Assembly (NCBI GenBank): GCA_012103255.1
Contig: WLXD01000005.1
Coordinates: 62,001 to 126,000 of the forward strand
DNA from: Acidobacteriota bacterium
Lineage (GTDB): Bacteria; Acidobacteriota; UBA890; WLXD01
DNA length: 64,000 bases
Direction of reading: 5' to 3'
In this document: piece after piece, positions 18,797-27,533 of the stretch
Layout of the letters: each line of letters starts with the position of its first letter
Position numbering within the stretch: the stretch's first letter is position 1
Translations under genes and position numbers: made by a program
Notes under the pieces: generated by a model
What the model was told of the DNA's origin: nothing
The model's input: the letters and a program-made list of their open reading frames with translations, nothing else
Databases searched by the model: none

Positions 18797-18831
18797 AAGG
18801 GCTCGAGGCGGCGCGCCTCGAGCCCTTTTCT
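18797..18831 (+). terminator. Rho-independent terminator of groESL
   Basis: Perfect 13-bp stem AAGGGCTCGAGGC / GCCTCGAGCCCTT with a 5-base loop, ending in TTTTC. Confidence 0.88.
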
Positions 18832-18978
18832 TGTTTGAGAGCACGGCCGGAGTTGGTAAGTGAATTCGTTGCCGCCCCAAACCCCGCTTGCTACGATGAC
18901 TGTTCGGGCTGGCGACCACCGCGCCGCCCTCCTCCTCGGCGCAGACCGCCATTCTTGTATCTGTCAGGAGTTCGAATC

Positions 18979-19521
18979 ATGAAGACCGTTTCAATGTTCA
19001 CGCTAGGCGCCGCGATGTTTGCGACGACGATGTTCGCGGCACCGTCGCAGGCAGGCTCGGCCTCGAACTTCGCCTTCGTCAACGGGGACCGTGTTCTCGA
19101 GACTTCCGCCATCGGCCAGGGCGCCCGCGACACGCTAGAGGCGTCCGCGACGCAATGGACTGAACGGCTCACGTCCCTGCAAACGGAGCTGGACACCATG
19201 TCGCGTCAGCGTCAGGAGCAGGCATTGACCCTGAACGAGGCGGCGCTTTCGCGGCTCAACCAGGACATCGAGGAGAAGCAGGTTCAGCTCGATCGCATGA
19301 ACGATGATGCGCGTCGCGATCTTCAGCGGCTCGAGCAGCAGGTCACCATTGACGTGAACTCACAGCTGGGGCCGTTGGTGGAGCGATTCGCCGCCGACAA
19401 TGGCTACGACATGATCTTCGATACCGCGCGACTGCAGGGCATCCTGTACTTTGCGCCGTCGAAGGATGTGACGGACGATTTCATCGCGGTCGTCAACGCG
19501 GCCGGCACAGCCGCGCAGTAG
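18979..19521 (+). CDS. skp: OmpH/Skp-family periplasmic chaperone
   Basis: About 180 residues. A signal peptide (KTVSMFTLGAAMFATTMFAAPSQA) is followed by a short strand (FAFVNGDRVLETS), a long alpha-helical, heptad-rich segment from about residue 50 to 125 with many Glu, Gln and Arg, and a C-terminal strand part (YDMIFDTARLQGILYF). This is the jellyfish plan of Skp, which holds unfolded outer-membrane proteins in the periplasm. The ATG at 18979 has CAGGAG upstream. It is separated from the usual bamA and lpxD neighbours; here it sits between groEL and the RNase P RNA. Confidence 0.85.
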   Translation: MKTVSMFTLGAAMFATTMFAAPSQAGSASNFAFVNGDRVLETSAIGQGARDTLEASATQWTERLTSLQTELDTMSRQRQEQALTLNEAALSRLNQDIEEKQVQLDRMNDDARRDLQRLEQQVTIDVNSQLGPLVERFAADNGYDMIFDTARLQGILYFAPSKDVTDDFIAVVNAAGTAAQ

Positions 19522-19541
19522 ACGGAAAGAGGAGGAGGATT

Positions 19542-19908
19542 CGCTCAGAGACAGTCGGAGCCGCTGCCGGGTTCGCCCGGCGGAGGAAAGTCGGAACTCC
19601 ATAGGGCAGCGTGCTGGGTAACCCCCAGCGGGGGCGACCCCCGGGAAAGTGCAACAGAGAGCAGACCGCCACCGGCTTCGGCCGGCGGTAAGGGTGAAAC
19701 GGTGGAGTAAGAGCCCACCAGTGCCCGGGGTGACTCGGGCAGCTAGGTAAACCCCACGCGGAGCAAGGCCAAATATGGAAGCGCTCGAGACCGGCCCGGT
19801 CGAGCTTTCGGGTAGGCCGCAGGAGGCGACGAGAGATCGTCGTCCCAGATTCATGGTTCCGCCCGACCCTAGGTCGGGAACAGAATTCCGCTTACACGTC
19901 TCTGAGCG
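19542..19908 (+). ncRNA. rnpB: RNase P RNA (bacterial type A)
   Basis: Catalytic RNA that trims tRNA 5' ends. Ends are set by the P1 helix, CGCTCAGAGAC at 19542-19552 pairing perfectly with GTCTCTGAGCG at 19898-19908. Conserved core elements are present in order: GAGGAAAGTCGGAACTCC near 19580, GGGTGAAACGGTGGAGTAAG near 19692, GAGCAAGGCCAAATA near 19760 and ACAGAATTCCGCTTA near 19880. Length is 367 bases. It begins 20 bases after skp. Confidence 0.97.
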
Positions 19909-19919
19909 TGCTACGGATC

Positions 19920-19960
19920 GGCGCGAACACCAGCACAGGTGTTCGCGCCGTTTCCTTTCT
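19920..19960 (+). terminator. Rho-independent terminator of rnpB
   Basis: Perfect 12-bp stem GGCGCGAACACC / GGTGTTCGCGCC with loop AGCACA, followed by the T-rich run GTTTCCTTTCT. Confidence 0.9.
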
Positions 19961-20111
19961 CGTGTACCGGTTCGTCACTCAGGTGGCCAGGAAGTCCAAG
20001 ATCTCGTCGCGGAATTTCGCCGCGTTGGTGCGCCCCGATGATGGCCTGCGCCGCGACGGCAGCGTACGGCAACTCCGGCGCGGCGCTGGCCCTCTAGCGG
20101 CGAGGACCGAC

Positions 20112-20153
20112 CCACAAGAAATGCGCCGCCTCCACAGAACGTGGAGACGGCGC
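20112..20153 (-). terminator. Candidate terminator of ssb
   Basis: On the minus strand a 13-bp stem (GCGCCGTCTCCAC with GTGGAGGCGGCGC, one G-T pair) and loop GTTCT, followed by ATTTCTTGTG. It lies 31 bases after the ssb stop. The 190 bases between this and the rnpB terminator hold no gene I can support. Confidence 0.7.
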
Positions 20154-20183
20154 GTCTCGAAATCGTGCCACTCGCCGGATGGG

Positions 20184-20636
20184 CTAGAACGGGATGTCGT
20201 CGTCTGCGGGGGCGTTGTTAGGTGCTGGAGCCGCACCGCCGCCGCCGCCACCACCACCGAAGTCGTCGTAGCCGCCGCCACCACCGCCACCGCCGCCGCC
20301 AGCCGCATCGCCGCGGCCGCCCAGGAGTTTCATCTCCTCGACAACGATTTCAGTGGTGTAGCGCGTGTTGCCGTCCTTGTCGTCCCATTGCCGGGTCTGC
20401 AGCCGTCCTTCTAGGTACAACTGCTTACCCTTCGGCGCGTACTGGTTGATGATCTCGGCAAGCCGAGCCCACGCCACGCAGCGATGCCACTCGGTCTCCT
20501 CGCGCTGGTTGCCGTCGCGGTCCTTGTAGCGCCGGCTCGTCGCCAGCGAGAAGTTCGCCACGGCCGTGCCGCTTGCGGTGTATCGGAGTTCCGGATCGCG
20601 TCCCACGTTGCCGATCAGGATCACTTTGTTAATCAT
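20184..20636 (-). CDS. ssb: Single-stranded DNA-binding protein
   Basis: 150 residues. The OB-fold covers the first 105 residues and opens [21 protein letters not shown], with [11 protein letters not shown] and [13 protein letters not shown] typical of SSB. A linker of repeated glycine runs follows, and the chain ends DDDIPF, the acidic tip that recruits RecO, RecG, PriA and other partners. It protects single-stranded DNA in replication and repair. The gene is alone on the minus strand between two intergenic regions, not beside rpsF/rpsR. Confidence 0.97.
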   Translation of the reverse strand: MINKVILIGNVGRDPELRYTASGTAVANFSLATSRRYKDRDGNQREETEWHRCVAWARLAEIINQYAPKGKQLYLEGRLQTRQWDDKDGNTRYTTEIVVEEMKLLGGRGDAAGGGGGGGGGGYDDFGGGGGGGGAAPAPNNAPADDDIPF

Positions 20637-20779
20637 CTCGCCCCCTTCTGTATGGTTAGGCCCCTGACGGGCAGCTGGTCTCGCACGGGGACTCTTGACG
20701 GTCGCCGAGCGGCAAATTCAGGACGTGGAGTTTCTGCCGCGCGCGGCCTGCGCGCAAGCATCTGCCGCAAGGAGTCCGC

Positions 20780-21604
20780 CTACTGCTGGCAGGAGTCCGG
20801 CGGCTCGCCGCCGAGATCCGTGATCTGGCCGCAAGCGAGGAAGGCCGCGTCACGGTCCGGATACGCCTGGATCAGGCGGCGGAAGCTCTCGATCGCATCG
20901 TCGGTGCGACCGAGTTCCACGAGAATTCGTGCATCCATGAAGACCGCGTCGGCGGCGACTTCGCTGTCCGGGAAGTCAGCGACGACTCGTTGGAATGCGT
21001 CGCGGGCATCTTGGGTGCGTCCAAGCTGACGCTGGCACATGCCGGCCCAGTAGAGACTGTTGTCAGCGCTCGCGGATGTCGGGTAACGCCGGAGGTACTC
21101 CTCGAAGCCCTGTACGCAGAGTTCGTAGCGCTCATCCAGATAGTCGCCGTAGGCGCTGTTGTACAGCTCGGTGGCCGCGTCGTCGACTGGCTGTGCCCGC
21201 GTTCCGGGGTCCACTGATCGCTGGCCGCGCGCGGGGGGCATCGCAGCCCCTACGCCAGGACCGGCCGCCGGGGTGCTCGCGGCGGCTTCCGCTATGCGTT
21301 CGATGCGGATCTCGAAATCGGCGATTTGCTGCTCGAGCGCCGTAACTTCGCGCCGCATGGCGCGCAGGTCCTCGCCGCGGTCGGCGTTCTGGGTCCGCAG
21401 CGGGTCGAGCGCGCTGTCGATGTCGGCCTGTACGCGGCGCAGTTGCGATTGCGTTTCGCCGAGAGCGCTCTGCAGGTCCGCGAGTTGCTGTTCGATAGCA
21501 GCTTGACGGTTCTCGACCGCGACCACGCGTTGCTCGAATGACGAACAACCCATGAGGGGGAGGGCCGCCAGCATGGCAACGGTGCAAGCAACCTGTCGCT
21601 TCAT
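20780..21604 (-). CDS. cpoB: CpoB/YbgF-like TPR lipoprotein of the Tol system
   Basis: About 274 residues from the ATG at 21604, which has a GGGGG box close upstream. The N-terminus ends in a lipobox LMGC (Cys20). A coiled-coil segment rich in Gln, Glu and Arg follows (about 25-100), then a proline/alanine linker, then three TPR units in the C-terminal half (YNSAYGDYLDERYELCVQGF onwards). This is the layout of CpoB, which links cell-wall synthesis with Tol-mediated outer membrane constriction. Usual CpoB has a cleaved signal rather than a lipid anchor. It is last in the tol operon; 143 bases then separate it from ssb. Confidence 0.85.
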   Translation of the reverse strand: MKRQVACTVAMLAALPLMGCSSFEQRVVAVENRQAAIEQQLADLQSALGETQSQLRRVQADIDSALDPLRTQNADRGEDLRAMRREVTALEQQIADFEIRIERIAEAAASTPAAGPGVGAAMPPARGQRSVDPGTRAQPVDDAATELYNSAYGDYLDERYELCVQGFEEYLRRYPTSASADNSLYWAGMCQRQLGRTQDARDAFQRVVADFPDSEVAADAVFMDARILVELGRTDDAIESFRRLIQAYPDRDAAFLACGQITDLGGEPPDSCQQ

Positions 21605-21665
21605 AATCCCCCTCTCGCAGCGAGGCATCCCGGAACCACCCGTTCCGGGACGCGCCGCCGAGTCA

Positions 21666-22253
21666 CTAGTTCGTCCCACGCTCCGAGCTCACGGCAACGA
21701 ATTCGCCGCGGCGGTTCTGCGACCAGAACTGCTCGCCGTCGCCCATCACGACCGGGTTCTCCTCGCCGTAGGACACGATCTCGATGCGCCCTGTACCGAT
21801 ACCGAGGGAAACGAGATAGTCGCGAGCCGCCTCGGCGCGTCGACTGCCGAGTGCCTGGTTGTACTCGCGGGTGCCGCGCTCGTCACAGTGACCTTCGATC
21901 AGGATGCGGACGTTGGGATGCTCGCGCAGCCAGTCGGCGTTGGCCTGGAGGGTTGCACGCTGATCACCGCGGATCTCAGACTTGTCGTGGTCGAAGAAGA
22001 TCGTGCGGAGGAGTTGCCGATTGTTGATCTCGTCCGCCGACAGGAAGGACGTGTCCTCTCCGGAGTCAGCTTCTTCCCATTCACCTGCAGTTAGAGGCTC
22101 AACGGGCTGGCGCGCCTCAGGTGCGGGCGTGGGGGCTGGAGTTACTTGCTGTGGCGCCGGCGTGGGCGGCTCGTCCTTCGAGCACGCCGGTACGAGGGCG
22201 ATCACGGCCACGAGGGCCAGCAGTGAAATTCGCTTGGCGGGACTGCGCATCAT
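21666..22253 (-). CDS. pal: Peptidoglycan-associated lipoprotein
   Basis: 195-residue outer-membrane lipoprotein with lipobox LVPAC (Cys about 25), a proline/threonine-rich linker and a C-terminal OmpA-like domain. The binding motif for diaminopimelate is visible in ILIEGHCDERGTREYNQALG with SRRAEAARDYLVSLG. Pal ties the outer membrane to the cell wall and is the target of TolB. The ATG at 22253 is eight bases after AAGGA; a GTG two codons earlier is less well placed. It follows tolB by 27 bases. Confidence 0.94.
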   Translation of the reverse strand: MMRSPAKRISLLALVAVIALVPACSKDEPPTPAPQQVTPAPTPAPEARQPVEPLTAGEWEEADSGEDTSFLSADEINNRQLLRTIFFDHDKSEIRGDQRATLQANADWLREHPNVRILIEGHCDERGTREYNQALGSRRAEAARDYLVSLGIGTGRIEIVSYGEENPVVMGDGEQFWSQNRRGEFVAVSSERGTN

Positions 22254-22280
22254 GCTCACTTTCCTTCCGAACCCGAGATG

Positions 22281-23627
22281 TTAGGGGCGACTTCCCCATG
22301 CGGGGGTGATGTTGTTGCCGACGTTTGTCAGCATGCGCTGGTGGGATCCATCGAATCCCATCATCCAGATCTGCACGCTGCTGCCTTGAGCCCACTCAAA
22401 CACCAGTTGGCGGCCGTCAGGCGACCACGAGGGCGCTTCCTTGCGGCCGCGTCCACGGGTCAACTGGTGAACTCGATCAGTCTGCGTATCGTACACAAAA
22501 ATATCGAAGTTATTGCCGCCGGTCGAGGCGGTGAAGGCGATCAGATCTCCTCGAACAGGCTGCCATGTCGGATCATCCTTGTTACCGGCCGGTGCTGACA
22601 AGCGGCGAGTATTCAGGCCAGTCGCGTCCATCACATACAACTGCTGTGATCCGGTGCGGTCCGAGACGAAGGCGATCTGGTCGGCGTTTGGCGACCATGC
22701 CGGCGAGACGTCGGCCGCAGCACTGTGCGTTATTTGCCGCCGCCGAGTCCCGGTGTCGTTGATCAGCCAGATCTCCGAATTCCCCGTGCAGCTCGACGAC
22801 ATCGCGATCTGAGTGCCGTCCGGCGAGAAGGCCGGGCCGTTGTTCGTTCCGGTGCCGTCGCAGCCCATGACGACGGACGGCTGTCCGCCGGACTTCAGGA
22901 TCATGTGGATCTCGGCGCGCGGGAACCCGTTGCGCAGCACGTACGTCTGATAGGCGATGCGGTCGCCCTGCGGCGAGAAGGTGGGGGACAACGCGATGGA
23001 ACGGTTGAAGGTGATGCGACGCTGCCGCTCGCCATCCGAACTCATCACCCAGATTTCTTTCTGAGGTGTGCCGGCCGGGGCCGCGCGGTCGGAGACGAAG
23101 GCCACTTGCGTGGCTGCCACACCGCGCACGCCGGTGTAGTGCAGCACGGCTTCATCGTTGTAGAAGTGCGCCACCTGCCGAATGATGTAGCGGGAGGAGT
23201 TCTCTGTGAGCCCTTCGAGTACGTTCCGGTATCGCTTCCCGTCGACTTGACGCCCGGTTTCCACATCGAGGAGCCGGAACTCGACCACGAACTCGTTGCC
23301 CTCCATACGCGTTTCACCCTGCACCAGCGCACGCGCCCCCGTGCTTCTCCAGGAATCCCATGGGATCGGTTCGCCGGGCGCGGATGAGGGGTAGACGCGT
23401 GGATCGACGATGTCGAAAACCATCGAGTAGGTCAGGTCCTGACTCAGGACCTCATGGATCATCCGCGCGTGCTCAGCGGTGCCAGCGCCTGCACGGAACG
23501 TCGGAACGGCGATCTTGATCGCCGCTCCGGCGCGCTCTCGGATCTCCATCAGGACATCCTGATCCTGGGCGGGGGCGCTGGCCGCTGTGAGCAGAACGGC
23601 GGCTGCCGCGGCGACGACACGATTCAC
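22281..23627 (-). CDS. tolB: TolB, periplasmic beta-propeller of the Tol-Pal system
   Basis: About 448 residues from GTG 23627, with signal peptide NRVVAAAAAVLLTAASAPAQ. The N-terminal domain (IKIAVPTFRAGAG) is followed by a beta-propeller with repeated units such as FSPQGDRIAYQ, FSPDGTQIAMSSS, WSPNADQIAFVSDR and WSPDGRQLVFEW. TolB binds Pal and TolA in the periplasm. The open frame extends further upstream into tolA, but that would overlap tolA by over 120 bases and spoil the signal peptide, so the GTG is preferred. It begins seven bases after the tolA stop. Confidence 0.92.
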   Translation of the reverse strand: MNRVVAAAAAVLLTAASAPAQDQDVLMEIRERAGAAIKIAVPTFRAGAGTAEHARMIHEVLSQDLTYSMVFDIVDPRVYPSSAPGEPIPWDSWRSTGARALVQGETRMEGNEFVVEFRLLDVETGRQVDGKRYRNVLEGLTENSSRYIIRQVAHFYNDEAVLHYTGVRGVAATQVAFVSDRAAPAGTPQKEIWVMSSDGERQRRITFNRSIALSPTFSPQGDRIAYQTYVLRNGFPRAEIHMILKSGGQPSVVMGCDGTGTNNGPAFSPDGTQIAMSSSCTGNSEIWLINDTGTRRRQITHSAAADVSPAWSPNADQIAFVSDRTGSQQLYVMDATGLNTRRLSAPAGNKDDPTWQPVRGDLIAFTASTGGNNFDIFVYDTQTDRVHQLTRGRGRKEAPSWSPDGRQLVFEWAQGSSVQIWMMGFDGSHQRMLTNVGNNITPAWGSRP

Positions 23628-23634
23628 TGAGAGG

Positions 23635-24534
23635 CTATTCCTGAACGAAGGCAAGTCCGACTCCGAGAGATTGGCCCTGGTATGCACGGGGGAGTGGCGG
23701 GAAAGGCGCAGCCTGGGCAATTGCCTGGAGAGCGGCGCGGTCGAAGAGTGACTCACCCGATGCGTCGACGATGCGCGGCTGGACTACCAACCGGCCGTCT
23801 CGTCCGATGCGGAAGAAGACCTCGGCGCGCTGCTGCGGCGAGTAGGGCCCTCGAGGCGGGGGCGACCAGCGGGTGGCGATGAGATCTCGGATCCGGCCGA
23901 GATAGTCGGCGAACGGGAAGTCCTCAACGGTGAAGCCCTGGGTGTCATCTTCCGCCTGGGTGAGATCGATGCCGGTGCGCTGCCCGCTCTGCTGCTGGGG
24001 AGTCGCGCCGCGCCGCGAAGCACGCTGCGGTGCTTTGCGTCGTGCCTCTTCTTCTTCCGCCTGACGTTGTCGATCGAGTTCAGCCTGGCGCTCACGTTCG
24101 ATCTGGGCCTGGCGTTGACGCTCGGCCTCGGCTTGACGTTCGCGTTCGATTTCAGCCTGACGTTCGCGTTCAGCCGCCGCCTCTTCCTCGCGCCTCACCT
24201 CATCCGGGTCGCGCGGTGCGACGTCGGGCTCAGGCTCAGCGGCGGGTGGGGGAGGCGTGGGTTGAGGTTCGGCTTCCGGCTCGTCCTCCTCCTGAACGTC
24301 CTCAACCGCCTCTTCCTCGGGTTGCGCGGCTGGAGTCGGATCGGCGGGAGCGGGCGGCATGACGCTGACCGGAACGTAGGTCAAGGGCGGCGGCGCCTGT
24401 GGCCAGATCATTGGCCCTACGACGAGGGCGATCACGACCCCGACGTGCGCGGTGAGCGACGTGATCACGGACCCACGGAAGTGCTGATCGTCGTCCGTGT
24501 GTTCGGTGATCACGCGGTCAACGGAATACGGCAT
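23635..24534 (-). CDS. tolA: TolA-like protein
   Basis: 299 residues. One N-terminal membrane helix (about 25-45, TAHVGVVIALVVGPMIW), a Pro/Glu-rich segment, then a long helical stretch of repeats of the type ERERQAE that spans the periplasm, and a C-terminal TolA/TonB-type domain (FPFADYLGRIRDLIATRWSP and VVQPRIVDASGESLFDRAAL). It couples proton flow through TolQR to TolB-Pal. The ATG lies three bases after the tolR stop. The membrane helix occurs a little further from the N-terminus than in E. coli. Confidence 0.9.
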   Translation of the reverse strand: MPYSVDRVITEHTDDDQHFRGSVITSLTAHVGVVIALVVGPMIWPQAPPPLTYVPVSVMPPAPADPTPAAQPEEEAVEDVQEEDEPEAEPQPTPPPPAAEPEPDVAPRDPDEVRREEEAAAERERQAEIERERQAEAERQRQAQIERERQAELDRQRQAEEEEARRKAPQRASRRGATPQQQSGQRTGIDLTQAEDDTQGFTVEDFPFADYLGRIRDLIATRWSPPPRGPYSPQQRAEVFFRIGRDGRLVVQPRIVDASGESLFDRAALQAIAQAAPFPPLPRAYQGQSLGVGLAFVQE

Positions 24535-24537
24535 GCG

Positions 24538-24942
24538 TCAGCGGCCAGGGATAGGTTCGGTGGGAAGTCCGATGTTGGCCCCGAGGGAGTGAGCGACTGC
24601 GGTCGCCCTCATAACCATCCCATACGGGGCGTTCTCGTCGCCATAAACGAGTACAAGTCGCCCTTCGGTGACCAGCGGCGAGATCCGCCGTTCTAGCTCC
24701 TCGAGAGCCACAGCTTCGCCGTTGAGCTGGACTTGGCCCTCCTCGGTGACCGTGATGACGATCTGATCCTGCGGCAGCGAATCCATTCGGATCGTGCGTG
24801 GGAGCTGCACGTTCGCGCCCTGAACCATCATGGGCGCCGTGATCATGAAGGCCACCAACAGAACGAGCGCGACGTCCACGAGCGGTGTGACGTTGATGTC
24901 CGACAGCGTGCGGTTGTCATCATCGAACCAGCCGCCGGTCAC
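24538..24942 (-). CDS. tolR: TolR/ExbD-family proton channel subunit
   Basis: About 134 residues. The single membrane helix contains the proton-carrying aspartate in INVTPLVDVALVLLVAFMIT (about residues 13-32). A periplasmic domain follows (LPRTIRMDSLPQDQIVITV). The GTG at 24942 overlaps the tolQ stop as GTGA and has GGGAG six bases before it, so it is preferred over an ATG seven codons earlier. It forms the ion-driven motor with TolQ. Confidence 0.93.
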   Translation of the reverse strand: MTGGWFDDDNRTLSDINVTPLVDVALVLLVAFMITAPMMVQGANVQLPRTIRMDSLPQDQIVITVTEEGQVQLNGEAVALEELERRISPLVTEGRLVLVYGDENAPYGMVMRATAVAHSLGANIGLPTEPIPGR

Positions 24943-25616
24943 GAGTTGCTCCCGCCGCGCCACGTCTTCTGCACGACGTTCATGAACTCCATGCCGAAAT
25001 CTTCCATATCCGTGGCGAGTCCACGGATACGACCGTTCAGGTGGTTGTAGGCGATTACGGCCGGGATCGCGGCAAACAGCCCGCCGGCCGTCGTCAGCAA
25101 CGCTTCGCTGATGCCCGGGGCGACGACAGCCAGGTCTGCGGAGCGGAGGGCGCCGATCTCCTGGAAAGCGTTCATGATTCCCCAGACCGTGCCGAACAGG
25201 CCGATGAACGGCGTCGCCGTGCTCGTGGTCGCAAGAAAGAGCATGCCGCGTTCGAGCCGGCGGCGTTCGGCGTTAGCTGCACGGCGAAGCGTGCGCTCCA
25301 GCGGTTCCATGAGGACCTGGCGACTGGACTGGTCGTTGCCTTCGAACTGCGCCGAGATCTCGCCGTATCCGGCCATGAAGATGCGGCCGAGCGGCGTGGT
25401 CTCTCGACTCTCAGCCGCCTTGCGGAGTTCGGAGAACTTGCTGCTGGTATGGAAGGCCTCAGTGAACTCCTCGCCCTCGCGCACCGCCTTGCGGAACAGC
25501 AGAAGGCGGTCAACGATCACCGACCAGGAGAACACCGAGAATAGAGCGAGGACCACAAGCGCGACTTGTGCAAGCGGACCCAGATCACCAATTAGTCCGA
25601 AAACGCCGTCGGACAT
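24939..25616 (-). CDS. tolQ: TolQ/ExbB-family proton channel subunit
   Basis: About 225 residues from the ATG at 25616, which is preceded by GCAGGTGGG. Three membrane segments are visible: about 10-32 (VALVVLALFSVFSWSVIV), about 125-150 (LATTSTATPFIGLFGTVWGI, the family's conserved region) and about 165-190 (EALLTTAGGLFAAIPAVIAY). First gene of the tol operon; the 218 bases to recN on the other strand hold the divergent promoters, which I could not place with confidence. Confidence 0.94.
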   Translation of the reverse strand: MSDGVFGLIGDLGPLAQVALVVLALFSVFSWSVIVDRLLLFRKAVREGEEFTEAFHTSSKFSELRKAAESRETTPLGRIFMAGYGEISAQFEGNDQSSRQVLMEPLERTLRRAANAERRRLERGMLFLATTSTATPFIGLFGTVWGIMNAFQEIGALRSADLAVVAPGISEALLTTAGGLFAAIPAVIAYNHLNGRIRGLATDMEDFGMEFMNVVQKTWRGGSNS

Positions 25617-25834
25617 GAAACCCACCTGCAAGACCAGCAAGGGATCCCTCACTCGCTCGTTGTCGGGCTCACGCCCGGTGTACTGCGATAGGGAGCAGCC
25701 GCCGCCGAACCACCCACTGTCCGGTAGCAGATGATGTCAACGTAACACGACGGCTTGTGGATGTCATCGTTGCACACCAGCGATCACGTGCCCGGCAGTT
25801 CCCGCGGGACGGCCGTCTGAGTCAGAATGGACAG

Positions 25835-27520
25835 ATGCTGACGTACCTGAGGATCCGCAATCTTGCGCTCGTAGAGGACGCCGTACTGGAGCCCGACGAT
25901 GGGCTGGTGGCGTTCACGGGCGAGACCGGAGCCGGCAAGTCGATCATTCTCGGCGGGCTGGAGCTCATCATTGGTCGCCGTGCGTCGCTGGATCAGGTGC
26001 GCGCCGGCGCGACGGAAGCCGTGGTCGAAGCCATCTTTCGCATCGACGATCGCCCCGAGCTCGCTGAGCTCCTCGAACGAGAGGGCGTAGCCGCGAATGG
26101 CTCGGAGCTTCTCGTGAGGAGGCGAATCCGGGCGTCGGGTAGCCGTGCCTATCTGAACGACGATCTCGTTACCGTGGCGATGCTCGAAAGAGTTGGCGGC
26201 TATCTCATCGATATCGTGGGTCAACACGAGAGCCAGCGACTGTTACGGCCGCAAGCCCAACTTGAGTTGCTGGACGCATCGGGAGGGCTCGCCGGTGAGC
26301 GCCGCGAAGTGGCCGAGGCCTGGGATGAAGCCGTGAGACGGCACGGTGACTTCATCCGGCTCCGCGACGACGATCGGGATCGAGCCCAGCGTGCGGACTA
26401 CTTGCGTTTCCAGGTGGCCGAGATCCGCGACGCGGATCTCGATGCGGACGAGGAAGTGCAACTCACCGGCGAACGGCAGCGCCTGCGGCATGCCGATCAG
26501 CTCTCATCCTCCTCCGCCGACGCGCTGAGCACTCTTTACGAGGCGGAGAACTCTGCTGCCGCTCAGGTGGCGCGTGCGGAGCGCGCTGTCGAGAACATTC
26601 TCGAGCTCGATCCGGACGCGGCCTTGCCGTCCGGTTTGCAAGAAGCCCGATTCCACATCGAGGAACTCGGCCGTTCGTTGCAGGCCTACCGCGATACGGT
26701 TCGATCCGATCCCGCGCGGCTCGAGTCGGTCGAGCAGCGCCTGGCTCAGGTCGATCAGCTGCGACGTAAGTACGGCGATACCATCGAGCAGATTCTCGAA
26801 CGCGCGACGACGGCCGAACAGGAGCTGGCGTCGATCGACAACCGCGACTCGCAACTTGCCGAACTGGCTTCGATCGCGCGTGATGCCGCTCGGCGATACG
26901 ACGACGTTGCCAGCGAGCTGAGCGCTGCCCGGAGCGTCGCTGCGGAGGCTCTCGAGCGTCAGATCACCAGCGAGCTGCAGGAGCTGGGGATGGAGGGCGC
27001 GAGGTTCGGAGTGCGTCTCCAGGCCGGTCAGCGCGAGGTCACGGAGGGGCTCCCACCCGGGTCGAGCCGGTCAGGATACGAGAGTGTAGAGTTCGAACTC
27101 GCGGCCAACCCGGGCGAACCCGCAGGGTCGTTGTCGCGTGTCGCGTCGGGCGGTGAAACCTCCCGGGTTCTGCTGGCGCTCAAACTGGCGGGTCTCTCGG
27201 GTAGTCAGCCTTTGACTCTGGTCTTCGATGAAGTAGACGCCGGCGTCGGCGGTGGGCGTGTCGCCGAATGCCTGGCTGATCGCCTGGGCCGGCTTGGAGG
27301 CTCGCATCAGGTACTGGTCGTCACCCATTTGCCACAGATTGCGGGAAGAGCGGACACGCAGGTGAAGGTGAGCAAGATGGCCGATCAGGACCGAACTACT
27401 GTCGATGCGCGGGCTCTGGACGATGCCGGCCGCGTCGACGAGTTGGCGCGCATGCTGGGCGGTGTCGATGCCACATCAGGACTCCGCGAGCACGCGCGCG
27501 AGTTGTTGCGACGCGACTAA
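25835..27520 (+). CDS. recN: DNA repair protein RecN
   Basis: 561-residue SMC-like ATPase for double-strand break repair. It opens LTYLRIRNLALVEDAVLEPD with Walker A GETGAGKSII near residue 31. The middle is a long coiled-coil arm, and the C-terminal half has the signature SRVASGGETSRVLLALKL near 435, then Walker B LTLVFDEVDAGVGG and the VVTHLPQIA motif. The ATG at 25835 gives the normal family length (E. coli 553). Regulation by LexA is common in this family, but I see no clear SOS box. Confidence 0.96.
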   Translation: MLTYLRIRNLALVEDAVLEPDDGLVAFTGETGAGKSIILGGLELIIGRRASLDQVRAGATEAVVEAIFRIDDRPELAELLEREGVAANGSELLVRRRIRASGSRAYLNDDLVTVAMLERVGGYLIDIVGQHESQRLLRPQAQLELLDASGGLAGERREVAEAWDEAVRRHGDFIRLRDDDRDRAQRADYLRFQVAEIRDADLDADEEVQLTGERQRLRHADQLSSSSADALSTLYEAENSAAAQVARAERAVENILELDPDAALPSGLQEARFHIEELGRSLQAYRDTVRSDPARLESVEQRLAQVDQLRRKYGDTIEQILERATTAEQELASIDNRDSQLAELASIARDAARRYDDVASELSAARSVAAEALERQITSELQELGMEGARFGVRLQAGQREVTEGLPPGSSRSGYESVEFELAANPGEPAGSLSRVASGGETSRVLLALKLAGLSGSQPLTLVFDEVDAGVGGGRVAECLADRLGRLGGSHQVLVVTHLPQIAGRADTQVKVSKMADQDRTTVDARALDDAGRVDELARMLGGVDATSGLREHARELLRRD

Positions 27521-27533
27521 GAGGCTCATGCAA

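Noticed and set aside
23628-23756. Longer N-terminus for TolB
   Set aside because: It would overlap tolA by over 120 bases and bury the signal peptide 43 residues inside the protein.
23635-24534. Repetitive ERQAE-coding stretch as a DNA repeat or CRISPR
   Set aside because: It is the helical stalk of TolA; repeats are degenerate codon-level repeats inside a reading frame.
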